A stretch of DNA of 64,000 bases, taken from the NCBI RefSeq assembly GCF_000471905.2, contig NW_006499617.1, positions 3,970,483-4,034,482 of the forward strand, written 5' to 3'. Positions 43,884 to 55,860 of this stretch are shown in pieces. The position numbers and the translations under genes are program-made. Each line of letters starts with the position of its first letter. Within the stretch, counting starts at the first letter, position 1. A model generated the notes under the pieces. It was not told the origin of the DNA. It made no database searches and worked only from the letters and a program-made list of their open reading frames with translations. The stretch comes from Amborella trichopoda (taxonomy: Eukaryota > Streptophyta > Magnoliopsida > Amborellales > Amborellaceae).

Positions 43884-46800
43884 TCTTTTGAGGCCTTATA
43901 AACGATTATCTCTCACATTCTTATACACAATGATATAATTTAAAACATCCATTATCTACCATAAAAGCAATATTCATATCAAGCAAGGGGGCAAGTATCA
44001 ACGACCAAGTTAACTTTCTCAACCTCATATCGTGCATAAGCATAAACCATTGTATGCTCCATAAGCATAGTCAATCAACATGGTCCATTAACATAATCAA
44101 TAATTATGATTTAATAAAGGCAAGTGTGGTCAAATATATGCAATCGTAAGAGCAAATTGTCAAGAACTCTTTCTATCTCTGGTGTATGTCACATAAACCA
44201 CAAATCACAATTTAAATATCATGTTCGATCTCCTTCATCCACATATTTAATCAAATATCATGTAGTTTATGTGTCAACATATCACATCATACTCACGCCA
44301 ATGCTTGACATGCTAGTCTACTAGGTACTAAAGTAATTATCATCTTCAACAATAAGATATCCTACGAATGCAATGGGTATCCCTAAAGGAAAATAAATAT
44401 GGGAACATATGGTATGGCAAAGAGTACAGTACTTTTATGTGCATGTTCTTGACAATTTATGCTCATAAAGATTGACATATATGTTCACATCTATCTTCTT
44501 ACTTGCTCTCTCAACATTTATTCATGAGCTCAAAAGTTCACAACTCTATGTACATATCAATTCTCAAATAACACAGATTTTTACTCGAACAAAAGTCCAT
44601 TAAATTCATGATTTAATCTCATGCATTGTTCTCAAAGTTTCCTTAGTTATTACTTTATCCATTCAAAACTTAGGTGTGGGAGTAATGCTAGGACTTTCAA
44701 GCATTTCACCATTCAATACATTCAATCTCTTATTGATATTAAATTCGGATTAGATGGCTAGTACGTGTCATCATGAACATATTAATTAGATTTAATCCTA
44801 AGATCAAGAGAGGTTCAATTATACATGTCTGAGTGACCAAACACATTATAAGTTCGAATCAATTAGGATAATATCTCATGTAATGTGGGACTTATCAATA
44901 TTTATTGGATTTCTCTCACATTTAATCTCACAAATTATCTCATGATAAACAACCAATTGCATTAAATCATATGCATATAGTCCATGCATAGATAGTCACT
45001 ATCTGTGTGACTAGAATCCACATATAAATATGCAGCTCTACATAAGTTCTCAAATACTATTAAAAAAAATTTCAAATGGCTTATGCGTACTCCACTAAAA
45101 GACCTACTAGCCTTTTAGATTCCAGTAGAAGCTATCTAGTGGATCATCTATGTGAAAGTGAATGCATATGATCACCATGGTATGAAATGCATGTATAGAT
45201 ACCATACTGTCACACAATTAATCATTGAAAATTCAAAAGTCTATCAAAGAGATGCCTCACAACTCTAACAAGTGACATGTCTCTAAGTGACTTAAAACTT
45301 CTCATTGTGGCATTAAATGAAAACAATAATACTTATAATGCAGCGAAATAAAATGGCCCATGGGTTCATAAAATGATCAATTTTCAAATAAGTGCTCAAA
45401 CACTCATTTCGGCATTTATTTACAAATCATTCTAATTCAATGCCTCTTCCAATTTTCTCGTAAGTGAAATTAATTTGAGATAAAAGTGTTTCTAAAATCA
45501 ATACCAAGATTCTCTCTTTGAGGACAGTATAGTTTTACCATTTAGACTTACTGAAGATGCTTACACAGAAACTAACAAAGTTGCCTTTCAAAATAACTTG
45601 AATTTATGTCTTAGAAAGCAGTTTACTTTTTAAGTAAAAATTCAAAGGTTTCAAAAAGGACTTTATTCAAAGATTGATAACTATGAGATACTCCAAAATA
45701 TTATGACAAACGGATATATGGTCATACCAGAATATTAAAAGAACCTCTTTAAGGGTGATCTTCCAAAATGGAAGAAGCATGGAATTTAGCTTAGGCATAA
45801 CTCTTTAATAGAAAGACAATACAAAGTAGCAATATACAAAATGGGATGGAATCCCTTTTATGGTTTCTAACATCCTCTTGTGCTAAACAATTTTAAATAT
45901 AGAAATCCTCGTTCAGAAGAACAAGTGTTTAAGATAAAATCTCTTTTATTACATTTTCTTAATTATTACAATCCATACTTAAGATAGATTTTGGTTCGAT
46001 TGATTTCAATTTCCAAAATAGTGAAAAACATGCTACTATAAAGGAAATGTTATCTCATACATGAAAATCCTTTTTCATGACCATTGAGCCTAATGTGCCA
46101 AGTAATAATCCTCATATGGCATTCATAACATAATACCACATTCACTTATTCACATAAGAATTATGGCGGGATCCTGCATCACTTAGTACTCACAATATGA
46201 TAATATAATACATCACATTATCCCATCATTTAGGAAAGCTCAAAATAATGAAGCATGTAGCTTGAGGCACCATTAGGATTAATCAATATCATATTCATGA
46301 TACATCTCATGAGTTCTCAAATCATGAAGCAACTCACAAATAATAAACATTTCTCATATCTCATAATTCTCAAGCAATCACAAATGCAATCCTTACACAT
46401 GCTATATATATTGAATTAGCCATATCCATAGGATCTGTAATTTGAATCATAGATCATAGATCTAGAATCAAATTACTTAAGCATATTCCATATGCCCTAA
46501 ACTTATATAAGAGTAGACACAAGCATTCAAAATCTCAATATGTAAGTATCGGCCTAATTCTAGTTTATAATTTATGTGACGAGTCCAAGCCTTCCAATCA
46601 TTAAACTCATATAATACACCAAGATATTCTACAATAATTGATCACATGATATCATAAAACCAATGGTTGTTCTCTAAGAAATGAATTCTCAATATATTTA
46701 AATTATGCTTATAAGTAGAAAGAAGTCGTATCTTATGGTTTTAAAGTGACCAAGTCATAATGTGCCAATACTTTTGTCCTCGATCTGTGTTTTGGTTTCA

Positions 46801-47820
46801 TCCTTTATTTCTCTCTTTTGTAACTATGATCAGGGTCTCATCCATCCACATGTATCTTTAGTCTTGTTGTCAACTTCATTACACACTATTCGAGAATAGT
46901 TCGAATCTAGACCAAGACTCGGGTATCGGGTATTAAACTTAACACTGCACGATTCTGTGGGGTTTATATAACTCTCCCACTGATCTAAAACACCCTAAGA
47001 ACTCACAAGGACTTTCAACAACTTATATTTTATAGTGGGATTACAAAAATATAAAGTATCAATGTCCTTCTTATACATTGGATATAGGAAATAAAGTTTT
47101 TCTGGCTTTTCAAGATGAGTTCGGTACAATTCAATGGACATAACTTTAAACTTACATATCATTTAATCATGAGACTTATTCTCAGATAAAATAAACTCAA
47201 AATTAGACAACTTTTATTTATAAAGTAGTATTGAATAATGGTCCAAAGTGGATGAAATAACATGATTCTCATAGGGTCAATTTCTGCTTTGTGTAGCAGA
47301 AATTACAGTATGATACCGCTCAAATAAAACGACCATAATTTTTCAAATATGGGGAATTTTCCTATGAGCCCAAATGTACATTTAACCTATACTCGATTCT
47401 TCAAAAGTACAAAGCAGCCCTAACTCATTCAAATAAGTTTTGATTGATCAAAACCCCCACTGAAAAAGGTACAAAGTTCTTGAAAATATTTTTCTCAGAT
47501 CTGGTACACTTTAATAAACGGTCAATAACTTCCAAAATATACACAATATGACCATGAGACTTTTTCCATATGAAAATAAAATCAATAACACAAAATACTA
47601 CCAAATATTATTCTATTATATAAAGTATTGAATGCCCTACTATTCTCTCACAAATATAAAACAGTTCTGAAAAATATTCATTCACAGTTCTCATGGCAAT
47701 GACACTATCAATTCTCAAATTCAAAGCATAAACATCATGGTAATCATGATCAAGTGTTTATGCGATTTAAAAATTAAATTATACACAATATAGGAGGACT
47801 AAGGGACCATATTAGAGCCC
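43884..47820 (-). other. Non-coding internal region of the LARD-like element
   Basis: About 3.9 kb, AT-rich, without any frame longer than about 70 residues and without gag or pol motifs on either strand. It is unlike a decayed coding region because no fragments of RT, integrase or gag are visible. Confidence 0.75.
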
Positions 47821-47821
47821 T

Positions 47822-47833
47822 GCTCTGATACCA
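47822..47833 (-). other. Primer-binding site (initiator tRNA-Met type)
   Basis: Minus strand TGGTATCAGAGC, continuing AGGGCT. It matches the 3' end complement of plant initiator tRNA-Met and sits two bases from the CA end of the 5' LTR. Confidence 0.92.
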
Positions 47834-49538
47834 TTTGTTGGTGGTATAAGACCAATGGGCTAGAAATGTAATCTTTTAAAAAATCTCTAGTGTATAAAAA
47901 CTCGAGGGTTTAAATGCATGAATATCTCAATACAAAACCATAATACATATATTCCAGCCTACAAACATAGTTCATAAACATTTGAATAATAAAATTCAAC
48001 CCTAATACGTCCCTTACAATTCCCTTACTCAAAAATTCAATTAAACGGAATACAATATTCAAATATTCACATTGTACATCTCAAAAACATATTGCATGAC
48101 TTGCACTCGCAATTCCTCGTTATATCAAAATTATATGATAATTTCATCTTCATTCTTCATCATCATCATATATCATAATATCTTATACACATCGTACACT
48201 TGATCATAATAATTCAATACGATTTTAATTCACATAAACAATAATGCATAGCATTAAAGCTCATACCACAAGATTAAAAAAATAATCTTAATATTTACAG
48301 AACATACTCCAATCATGAATCTATTAAATAATTATAAATACATAAAATTAATTTACAAACATACATGGGGAAACCATGGTTCGAACCCCTTGTGCCCGGA
48401 CCACGAAAGGGCTTTTTGATGACTTAATTTTGTTACATTGTCTAAGGCACAAGTGATAATAACTCAAAGAGATCAATCTAATGGGAAGAAAATGATCACA
48501 TTTATTTCACTTAAAGGGGATCAAATCATGAGAGAGACATGTATCAAAATAGCTCTTCAAAGTTTGAGAGAGATACTACACAAAATAGCTCTTCAAAGCT
48601 TATGGACCACATGAACTTTTCAACACTAAAAAAGGAACTCAATGGACTATTTCTTATACTCACATATATGATAAAATAAACCTCTCATCAGTGGTATATT
48701 CTCAGTAAAAATTCCAGAAAAATAAGATCAAGAAATCAAGTTGAAACTACTCAAGATCATGGAGTAAGCAAGCTAGTCTACACATACTATGTGCATGGAA
48801 TACACTATTGCTTTTGGACTCTTCAAATATCAAGCTTTCATGACCAAAAATGAAGAAAGCTACTGTAAATTAAGAATTACAGCAAGCGTTGATAATGGAA
48901 ATGAGGTAGGAACTAAAAATATGAGAAGAAAAATCAATACATTAATAAAGCAATAGTATGGGCTTGATCACATAAATGATGGACTACACCATATAAAGGT
49001 TTCAAATGAAAACTCAAAGAAAAAGATAGTCTCATGAGTGACCACATTTTTTATTAAGAGTTCTCTCTCTCTCTCTCTTTGAAATAATTAATCAAGTTAA
49101 GGTTATAATTGATCCCATAAGTTACTTTTATACTTAGATCATAAAGATGGATTTAATCTTGATCCTTGATACCTCAATGGCACGTGAGAGGCTTTTATCC
49201 AAGCCACTCATCCATATCTTATCACCAAGATCAATGGATGACTGTTTGACACATTTCATTCCTTAAAACCTAGGTTTATAGTCATTTTACCTTGAAGCCC
49301 TTAGCTCCATGTTTTATTTCTTATTAAGTTCAAATTCATATTTACAAATATACCCATAGTTTTTGAATAATTTGTGAGAGTCAATAAAATACAAGGACAT
49401 AGACATAAAGGTAATATGAGACATCTACACATGTAAATAAAATCTTATAAAACCACCAATAGGATTTTAACAACACTAAAGTTTCATATGGGTCAAGCCT
49501 ATAAGGTGGTGCCACATAAGATATACTCACATGCTACA

Positions 49539-50040
49539 AAATCATATGTGGATAATAATATGAATTAAAATAATTCTCAAAATTCCATGACTTCACAAAT
49601 GCCAAAAATGGCACATATGAGCAAAACAAAACATGTGACTTAAAATTAGACTTAAGTCATAACAATATATAACACTTTAAATAACAAGATAATATGTTAT
49701 AACATAATACCAACAAAAGAATTAATGACAAATAGGTCCCCATATAGATATAACATCAGCATGATGTCATCCACGAGTAGGGAGGTGGGGGTGCCACGTG
49801 GCATCTCTGTGGACACTTGGGATCCATGTGGCATCCTCATAGAATGTCCTTGTTTGGTATTTATGTCCAACAAATTTGAAAATCATATTTTATTGTTTAA
49901 AAAAAAAACTAAAAAAATCTCCAAAAATCCCAAAAATTCTCTAAATAATTTCTCAATATTATTACACAATTATTTCATCAAAATAAAAATATTTTCTCAT
50001 GAATTTTAGATTAATATGGGCAAAAGGTAAATGAGATCTC
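49539..50040. other. 500-bp segment present in only one LTR
   Basis: The 3' LTR joins 'cacatgct' directly to 'agacttctaac' (43217), whereas here 502 bp intervene. The ends share only the microhomology CTA, with no target duplication or inverted repeat, so a deletion in the other LTR is more likely than an insertion. A CACGTGGC (G-box-like) occurs at 49796 and 'catgtggcatcc' follows at 49827. Confidence 0.7.
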
Positions 50041-50517
50041 TAGACTTATAACACTAGTTGGAGTCTTCCATTGGGCTAACCTGAATAAAATTCCACCGGT
50101 GTCTCAAGCGGACCCAATGGACCTGTGCTCTACAGTCTATGGAAAGGATACATAATTGGTCACATCAAAGTCATTGAGCCAGAGCTTTCTGTCACTAGGG
50201 ATTCAATGGATTACTGGTGCACCCCTGTGGGACATGTTCCTACTCAAATACAGGGATCCTCTCAAAGCATATGCACACTCTTCTAAGTCGGATAATACTA
50301 TAGAAGTGTGGCTTCCCCATACGACTGTGGGTGCACATGACATGAAACGGTCTCGTGTCAGGATACCGGCTCATGTCCCATGAGTTGACCATTCCATACT
50401 GGGCGAATACTCTTTTAAATACTCGGGTTCTATTATTCTCGATTGGATTATCCAAACCCTGGCTTATCACATCAACTATGAGGCATTCTAATCAATATAG
50501 TCCTGACTAGGAGGTGA

Positions 50518-50522
50518 CCCTC
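50518..50522. other. Left target-site duplication CCCTC
   Basis: Perfect match to 52902-52906, directly outside the TG...CA ends of the nested element. Confidence 0.9.
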
Positions 50523-51708
50523 TGTAACAATCCTAAAATTTCAAAAACAAAAAAAAAAGGAGAAAAGATGCTTTTAAATAGGTGATGGTCTGTTTGAGTA
50601 TGATGGTCCTTGGGGACCATCACTATTTTCAAAACTTTTTACTTGGTTTAAACTTTTGCTGCTGCTTTTGTTTGCAGCCTTTGCAGTTGCTGCTTGCAGC
50701 TGGCCACGTCCTTTAGCGGACGTGGTTTTCGTATGTTAAAAGCATATGCTTAACGCGACACCTCAGGTATGAGGTAGAGCATAATAAAATATTATAATAA
50801 TACGTTATAAGAATTTAAATAGGGGAGGTGAGCACTCCCACCCTAGAAAATTTTGAGATCTCTCTCTCTCTGGTCGAAACACAGTGAACTCCTCTCTCGA
50901 ACCGAAATTTTTTATCGGAAGCTCCCTCTCAAACATTTGTGGGTAAGTGACATCGTCTTTCTGAAAAATAGTCTATTTTTAATAAATAGTGATATTTCCA
51001 TCCAGGATCTTTATTTTATAAGTTTTGTGTGTAAGTGACCCCATTGTCTCGAAAAATAATCCATTCTTTTTAAAAATGAAATGAAATAATTATTTCTGCT
51101 TATTATCATGAATTTTAGGCGCGATAAATTTTATGCGCACGTGACCTCATTATCTTGAAAAATAATCTTTTTAATAAAAATTATGATATTTTATCTATGT
51201 TAGAAATTTTGAATGCTGTAAATTAGAAAAATAAATTTATTTATTTTTCTTGTTTATTGTTAGAAATAAATGTGATATTTCTGCTTTTAGTAAAATTGTG
51301 ATATTTCTTTCTACTGTTTTGAATATTTAGACATTGTAAAATTCATGTGCAAATGACTGCCTTATTATTAAAAAAATTGACATTTTTACAATTGATTATA
51401 GTATTGTTGTGAAATGTTTATTTGTTAATTGATATCCCATAAATTGTGATAATTCCGTATTCTTGAATTTCTATAAGAGTTTTTCTATATATATTAAATT
51501 GGCAATTATGCTAGAACGTCTTTACGAACTGCTACCTTTCTAAATTTGAGCCCAAAATATTTGATTGGTTATTTTAGAAATGTTATTGAAAGTGACTGTT
51601 ATTAATGGTTTCAGTGAAATTCATATTAATGATTTCAGTGATATATTGAGTACATGATATTGCTGCTTTCGAATGCTTAAAGAGATTTAGAAATAATTTA
51701 AGTATGCA

Positions 51709-51820
51709 AGTGGACTCATCCGGTTCGCCGGTGAGGTATAAGTGGATCTATCTGGGACACCGGTAGGGATTAAGTGGACTCATCCGGTACGCCGGTGAGG
51801 TATAAGTGGACCTGCAGAGA
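51709..51820. repeat. Tandem repeat in the nested LTR, running into an assembly gap
   Basis: GTGGACTCATCCGGTTCGCC with the following 'ggtgaggtataa' recurs at 51773 with a related middle unit ('gtggatctatctgggacacc') between. Unit about 32 bp, super-unit about 64 bp. The gap at 51821 begins inside this array, which suggests a longer array was not assembled. Confidence 0.9.
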
Positions 51821-52775
51821 NNNNNNNNNNNNNNNNNNNNNNNNNNNNNNNNNNNNNNNNNNNNNNNNNNNNNNNNNNNNNNNNNNNNNNNNNNNNNNNN
51901 NNNNNNNNNNNNNNNNNNNNNNNNNNNNNNNNNNNNNNNNNNNNNNNNNNNNNNNNNNNNNNNNNNNNNNNNNNNNNNNNNNNNNNNNNNNNNNNNNNNN
52001 NNNNNNNNNNNNNNNNNNNNNNNNNNNNNNNNNNNNNNNNNNNNNNNNNNNNNNNNNNNNNNNNNNNNNNNNNNNNNNNNNNNNNNNNNNNNNNNNNNNN
52101 NNNNNNNNNNNNNNNNNNNNNNNNNNNNNNNNNNNNNNNNNNNNNNNNNNNNNNNNNNNNNNNNNNNNNNNNNNNNNNNNNNNNNNNNNNNNNNNNNNNN
52201 NNNNNNNNNNNNNNNNNNNNNNNNNNNNNNNNNNNNNNNNNNNNNNNNNNNNNNNNNNNNNNNNNNNNNNNNNNNNNNNNNNNNNNNNNNNNNNNNNNNN
52301 NNNNNNNNNNNNNNNNNNNNNNNNNNNNNNNNNNNNNNNNNNNNNNNNNNNNNNNNNNNNNNNNNNNNNNNNNNNNNNNNNNNNNNNNNNNNNNNNNNNN
52401 NNNNNNNNNNNNNNNNNNNNNNNNNNNNNNNNNNNNNNNNNNNNNNNNNNNNNNNNNNNNNNNNNNNNNNNNNNNNNNNNNNNNNNNNNNNNNNNNNNNN
52501 NNNNNNNNNNNNNNNNNNNNNNNNNNNNNNNNNNNNNNNNNNNNNNNNNNNNNNNNNNNNNNNNNNNNNNNNNNNNNNNNNNNNNNNNNNNNNNNNNNNN
52601 NNNNNNNNNNNNNNNNNNNNNNNNNNNNNNNNNNNNNNNNNNNNNNNNNNNNNNNNNNNNNNNNNNNNNNNNNNNNNNNNNNNNNNNNNNNNNNNNNNNN
52701 NNNNNNNNNNNNNNNNNNNNNNNNNNNNNNNNNNNNNNNNNNNNNNNNNNNNNNNNNNNNNNNNNNNNNNNNNNN
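51821..52775. other. Assembly gap (955 N)
   Basis: Run of N inside the nested LTR element. Frames crossing it are artefacts. Confidence 1.
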
Positions 52776-52901
52776 GTGCTAGCTTTCTTTATTTACTTTG
52801 TAAGACCTCGCCACTGTAAATTTGTTCTATCAATAGATGTATATATGTTTTATCTGTCACATCTCAGGAATAACAGTACTGTAAATTCTTGGGGTGTGAC
52901 A

Positions 52902-52906
52902 CCCTC
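52902..52906. other. Right target-site duplication CCCTC
   Basis: Matches 50518-50522. Confidence 0.9.
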
Positions 52907-53115
52907 ACACCTCCTTGAGAGTTCACACTCTCAAAATGTATACTCTCAATGCCTCAAATACTCGAGGTATATGAATCTGAGCCCCAGTCCGCAAGCACCC
53001 AGATTCAGTCTCTCTCTAACTACTACTGAGCGTAAGACTATTGGCTTTAAGGCCTTGAAATGTCACACAGCTAATACTTGGTGCACGAAGCCATGTGTAA
53101 TGGAGTTGGATTCTT

Positions 53116-53540
53116 CATACAAGTGGAGTATTGCGATGGGGGCGCGGACTATTATTGTGCGAAACACGATCCTACAATGAATGGAGCTCGATCCTATCCA
53201 AATAGAATCGTGGTATTGTTTAGATGGGAGGGAGACTCAGCACAATACGGAATCTCGTTCTTGTTGTCAACGGGAGCGCAATGTTAATAGACATGGGAGC
53301 GTGATCTCATTTTACAAGTAACGCGTTCCTGTCGAATAGGGATCTCGATCCCAATGTCTCAAGATCTCGCTCCTTTTCAAATGGGATCTCATTCCGTAAA
53401 TACATGGAACGTGTTCCCTTTAAATAGGGATCTCATCCCAATGTATCGGGATCTCGATTCCAATGTATCGGAATCTCTCTCCCTGTCCAAACGGGATCTC
53501 TATCCGTGAATTCTACCCTCATCGAATCTCACTCCTCGAG
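53116..53540. repeat. Minisatellite B: about 16 quasi-palindromic 22-bp units
   Basis: Units start at about 53161, 53183, 53204, 53226, 53249, 53272, 53295, 53318, 53339, 53363, 53383, 53406, 53428, 53448, 53470 and 53493, so the spacing is about 20-24 bp. Cores include GGGATCTCGATCCC, GGAACGTGTTCC, AACGCGTT, GGGATCTCATCCC and GGATCTCTATCC. The core form and period match array A at 17652-18004, and one core (GGAACGTGTTCC) is identical. Spacers are AT-rich and often AATGTATC. Confidence 0.88.
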
Positions 53541-53589
53541 CTCCAGAGCTTCGAGCAATCATCGATCCCATGCTGCCGCTCCCAAAACC

Positions 53590-54330
53590 AGAACCACTGC
53601 GGCTCCCGCTCTTGGTAACTATGGGACAGACCCTTGGCCCGATTTATTCCCATTAGCAATTTTCAACCATTTCCGAGACATTCATGCCCCAGAATCATTG
53701 GTTTTCATCTCTAAGTTCCATCATGGAGCCATCATTCACAGGAGGATGAATGCCACTTTCATTGCCTTGTTGATTGAATGGGAGGTTGAAATTACAGATT
53801 TCCGCAACCATTAGTTTGTTTGCCACTACCAAGAAGATACAATCAAAAGTTATGGCGACCTGTCTTTGGTGTGTCCTCAACTACATCATCTCCCCTAACC
53901 AATGAGCATTTGTTAAAGACCGCCCTAATGGTCCATGAATATTTCCACAATAGACACCAATGAAAGGCTCCTACGTTAGTCATTAAACTAAATTGAGGAA
54001 ACGCCTACAACCACATTGATTAGCTAGTCCTTGATAATATATACCAATTGAGGGAATCTTGGATCTCGGGATGTCATTCTTCATCAATTTTCTTAACTCT
54101 AATTATCTTAATTCTAATTAATAGAAGCCCCAAGTGAAAATTCCCAGCACCCAAGGTATTGCGCCAAGGGAACCCACTTACCCCTTCCCTAATCGTGATT
54201 GTGGCTGAAATTTTCAGTAAATCCATCTCGAATTTGTTTTACCTAAACATTCTCCATGGGTTCCAATCGTCGAGTAGGGGCCCCATAATCTTAAATTTGC
54301 AACACACGAATGACACAGTTTTTGTTTGAG
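53590..54330 (+). pseudogene. LINE RT region (second LINE)
   Basis: FPLAIFNHFRDIHAPESLVF with ISKFHHGAIIHRRMNATFIA matches the L1 block before 'LIPKK'. It continues with VEITDFRNH (usual DFRPISL). In later frames come KAPTLVIKLN, ILILINRSPK, KVLRQGNPLTPSLIVIVAEI (usual GLRQGDPLSP) and LQHTNDTVFV, where the catalytic YADD/FADD is HTND. At least six frame breaks. Confidence 0.82.
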
Positions 54331-55260
54331 GTCTCCCCAATATAGGCCAACAGAAGTACGGATCACACGACTCAGAATGGTTTTCAAATGCGTCTGCCAA
54401 ACTTCATATGGCAGGAGGCTTAAAAAGGGTTCTTGCAGCATACCCCCCTTTGTAAACAAGCTCTTCATGCTGCCATTACCTGGGGGCAGAATTCACTTTT
54501 GGCAAGATATCTGGTTGTGCGACTTGAGCATCACCAATCAATTCCAAATCCATATTCTTGGTAGCTTGTGATCAATATTCTACCATCACAAAAGGTTATG
54601 GGACCTTTGTGGATGCATAGTCTCGACCCCCAGATTTAGAAATGGCCTCAACGATACTGAACTGCCTGAGCTTGGGTTGTTGCTCTCCTCCCTTCACAGC
54701 TTTAGGGATAGGTTCCTATGAAGCCTAGCCCCCTCTGGTCTCTTTCATGTATCCTCCTACAAAATCATCAGGAATGAAGTCACCATGCAAGCTATAGCTA
54801 ACCTGGCCTGGTTCACACCATCTCTCCCTCACCTGCCTCCTGACAGTACAACAGTTTAGATGGCTGGCCATACAAATAAAGATCCTAACAGCAGACCGGA
54901 TGCAATGGTGTGGTTTCACCACGCTGAATTGTTGCATCCTTTGCAAAGAAAGCGATGAAATGCTCAGCCATCTGTTCCTTTATTACCCACTTGTGGACAT
55001 ATTTGGAACAACCAATTATTACAATTGTTTAGGGATGAACACGGCGATGCCAAAAACCACTGAAGACTTGTTCCTGGTCTATTTCTCGACCTGCTTACCA
55101 AACTTAGGCTTAATTCTTTGGAGGCCCTCAATCCTTGCCTCGTTCTGGCACGTTTAGCTTGAACGTAAGGGAAGGATCTTCGAAGGAAAGGAGAGATCGA
55201 TTGAAAATGTGATGGAAAGCATTAAGACAGCTACAACTGAATGGGCGAGACAAACTCGAG
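54331..55260 (+). pseudogene. LINE linker and zf-RVT region (second LINE)
   Basis: GGRIHFWQDIWLCDLSITNQ is the 'G..I.FW.D.W' block. NCCILCKESDEMLSHLFLYY contains the CxxC and H of the zf-RVT finger. Further on, one frame over, ERKGRIFEGKERSIENVMES and the ATTEWARQTRGFK tail match plant L1 elements. Confidence 0.82.
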
Positions 55261-55419
55261 GTTTCAAAGCCTACACAATTCAGACTTCATGCTAAATGGA
55301 GACATACTAGCCAAATCTTGTAGGACTACGAAGAGAGATCATCATTTCGAAAAGCCCTGAAGCCTGGCACTATCAAACTCATTTTGAAGTGTTCCAACTT
55401 CGAGACCTAGACAGTGTAG

Positions 55420-55710
55420 GACTGTTGATGGCCAAGGCCTTGACCCTTTTACAGGGGCTCAAATTATTGGATGGTTGCTAGGGCAATCTGCTAATGGTCG
55501 AATGGGATTCTGAAAAACACCAACTAGGCTAACAGGGTATCTATATGCCCATGGAGACTGGATCAGATTTCTGAAGAAATATCTGTGCTAAGTGCCCTGC
55601 TTTATGACTCATTCTATCATATTTGGCATGAGGCGGCAGCATAGCTAATGGTCTAGCCAAACAAGCGGCTCTCAATGCAACCTTAGTGCTTAACCCAACT
55701 AGAGATTAAG
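55420..55710 (+). pseudogene. LINE RNase H remnant (second LINE)
   Basis: LLMAKALTLLQGLKLLDGC is the RNase H 'A...GL.LA' helix, and SIANGLAKQAALNATLVLNP matches its end (usual 'AN.LAKQGA'). Stops separate the pieces. Confidence 0.7.
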
Positions 55711-55860
55711 GCCACCTGCAAGTCTGTGAGACTGAGAAGTTTATTTTGGTTTTCTTTGAGAATGGCTTGACCATTTTTGTACACAGCATACTGTAATATG
55801 TACATTTAACAAATAAGTTTCCTTTATTAATACAATACAGTCAATCTTATTAAAAGTAAA

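Larger units (their letters stand above)
50523..52901. mobile_element. Nested LTR (solo LTR or element with gap), Ty3/gypsy-like ends
   Basis: It begins TGTAACAATCC and ends GGGGTGTGACA, with a perfect 5-bp duplication CCCTC on both sides. The near-inverted termini (TGT..CA) and their TGTAACA/TGTGACA form resemble those of many plant Ty3/gypsy LTRs; this class call is inference. A block with a TTTAAATA box (50812), a CT-rich leader and degenerate repeats (about 'gtaagtgacc..cattgtctcgaaaaataat' at 50943, 51031, 51138, 51348) is seen. About 955 N lie inside, so I cannot tell a long solo LTR from a complete element whose middle is missing from the assembly. Confidence 0.88.
42037..53076 (-). 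mobile_element. Large non-coding LTR retrotransposon (LARD-like), left LTR truncated, with nested insertion
   Basis: Two long direct repeats (42037-43870 and 47836-53076) flank about 4 kb without any protein frame. On the minus strand the right repeat ends CCAACA two bases before TGGTATCAGAGC (47822-47833), the initiator-Met primer site. The left repeat starts right after the polypurine run AAGTGGGAGAA (43871-43883). So the element is read from right to left, the 5' LTR is on the right and the 3' LTR on the left. Removing the nested element and a 500-bp segment present in only one LTR gives an LTR of about 2.36 kb. The left LTR lacks its last 550 bp and abuts the hAT gene. With no coding region it would need proteins in trans. 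Confidence 0.85.
47836..53076 (-). repeat. 5' LTR of the LARD-like element, interrupted
   Basis: On the minus strand it ends ...CTTATACCACCAACA at 47836. Segments 48385-49538, 50040-50522 and 52907-53076 align in order with the 3' LTR. It is interrupted by the nested LTR element at 50523-52901, and has about 500 bp (49539-50040) absent from the 3' LTR. Confidence 0.85.
53590..55860 (+). mobile_element. LINE (L1-type), 5'-truncated and heavily decayed
   Basis: RT, zf-RVT and RNase H remains occur in order on the plus strand, each in broken frames. No clear poly(A) tail or target duplication was seen; an A/T-rich stretch with 'ttattaatacaat' near 55826 may be the old 3' end. The GC-richer composition sets it apart from the flanks. 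Confidence 0.85.

Noticed and set aside
51774-53180. Two long open frames across the 955-N gap
   Set aside because: They are open only because N codons carry no stops. The ends are LTR text on both sides.
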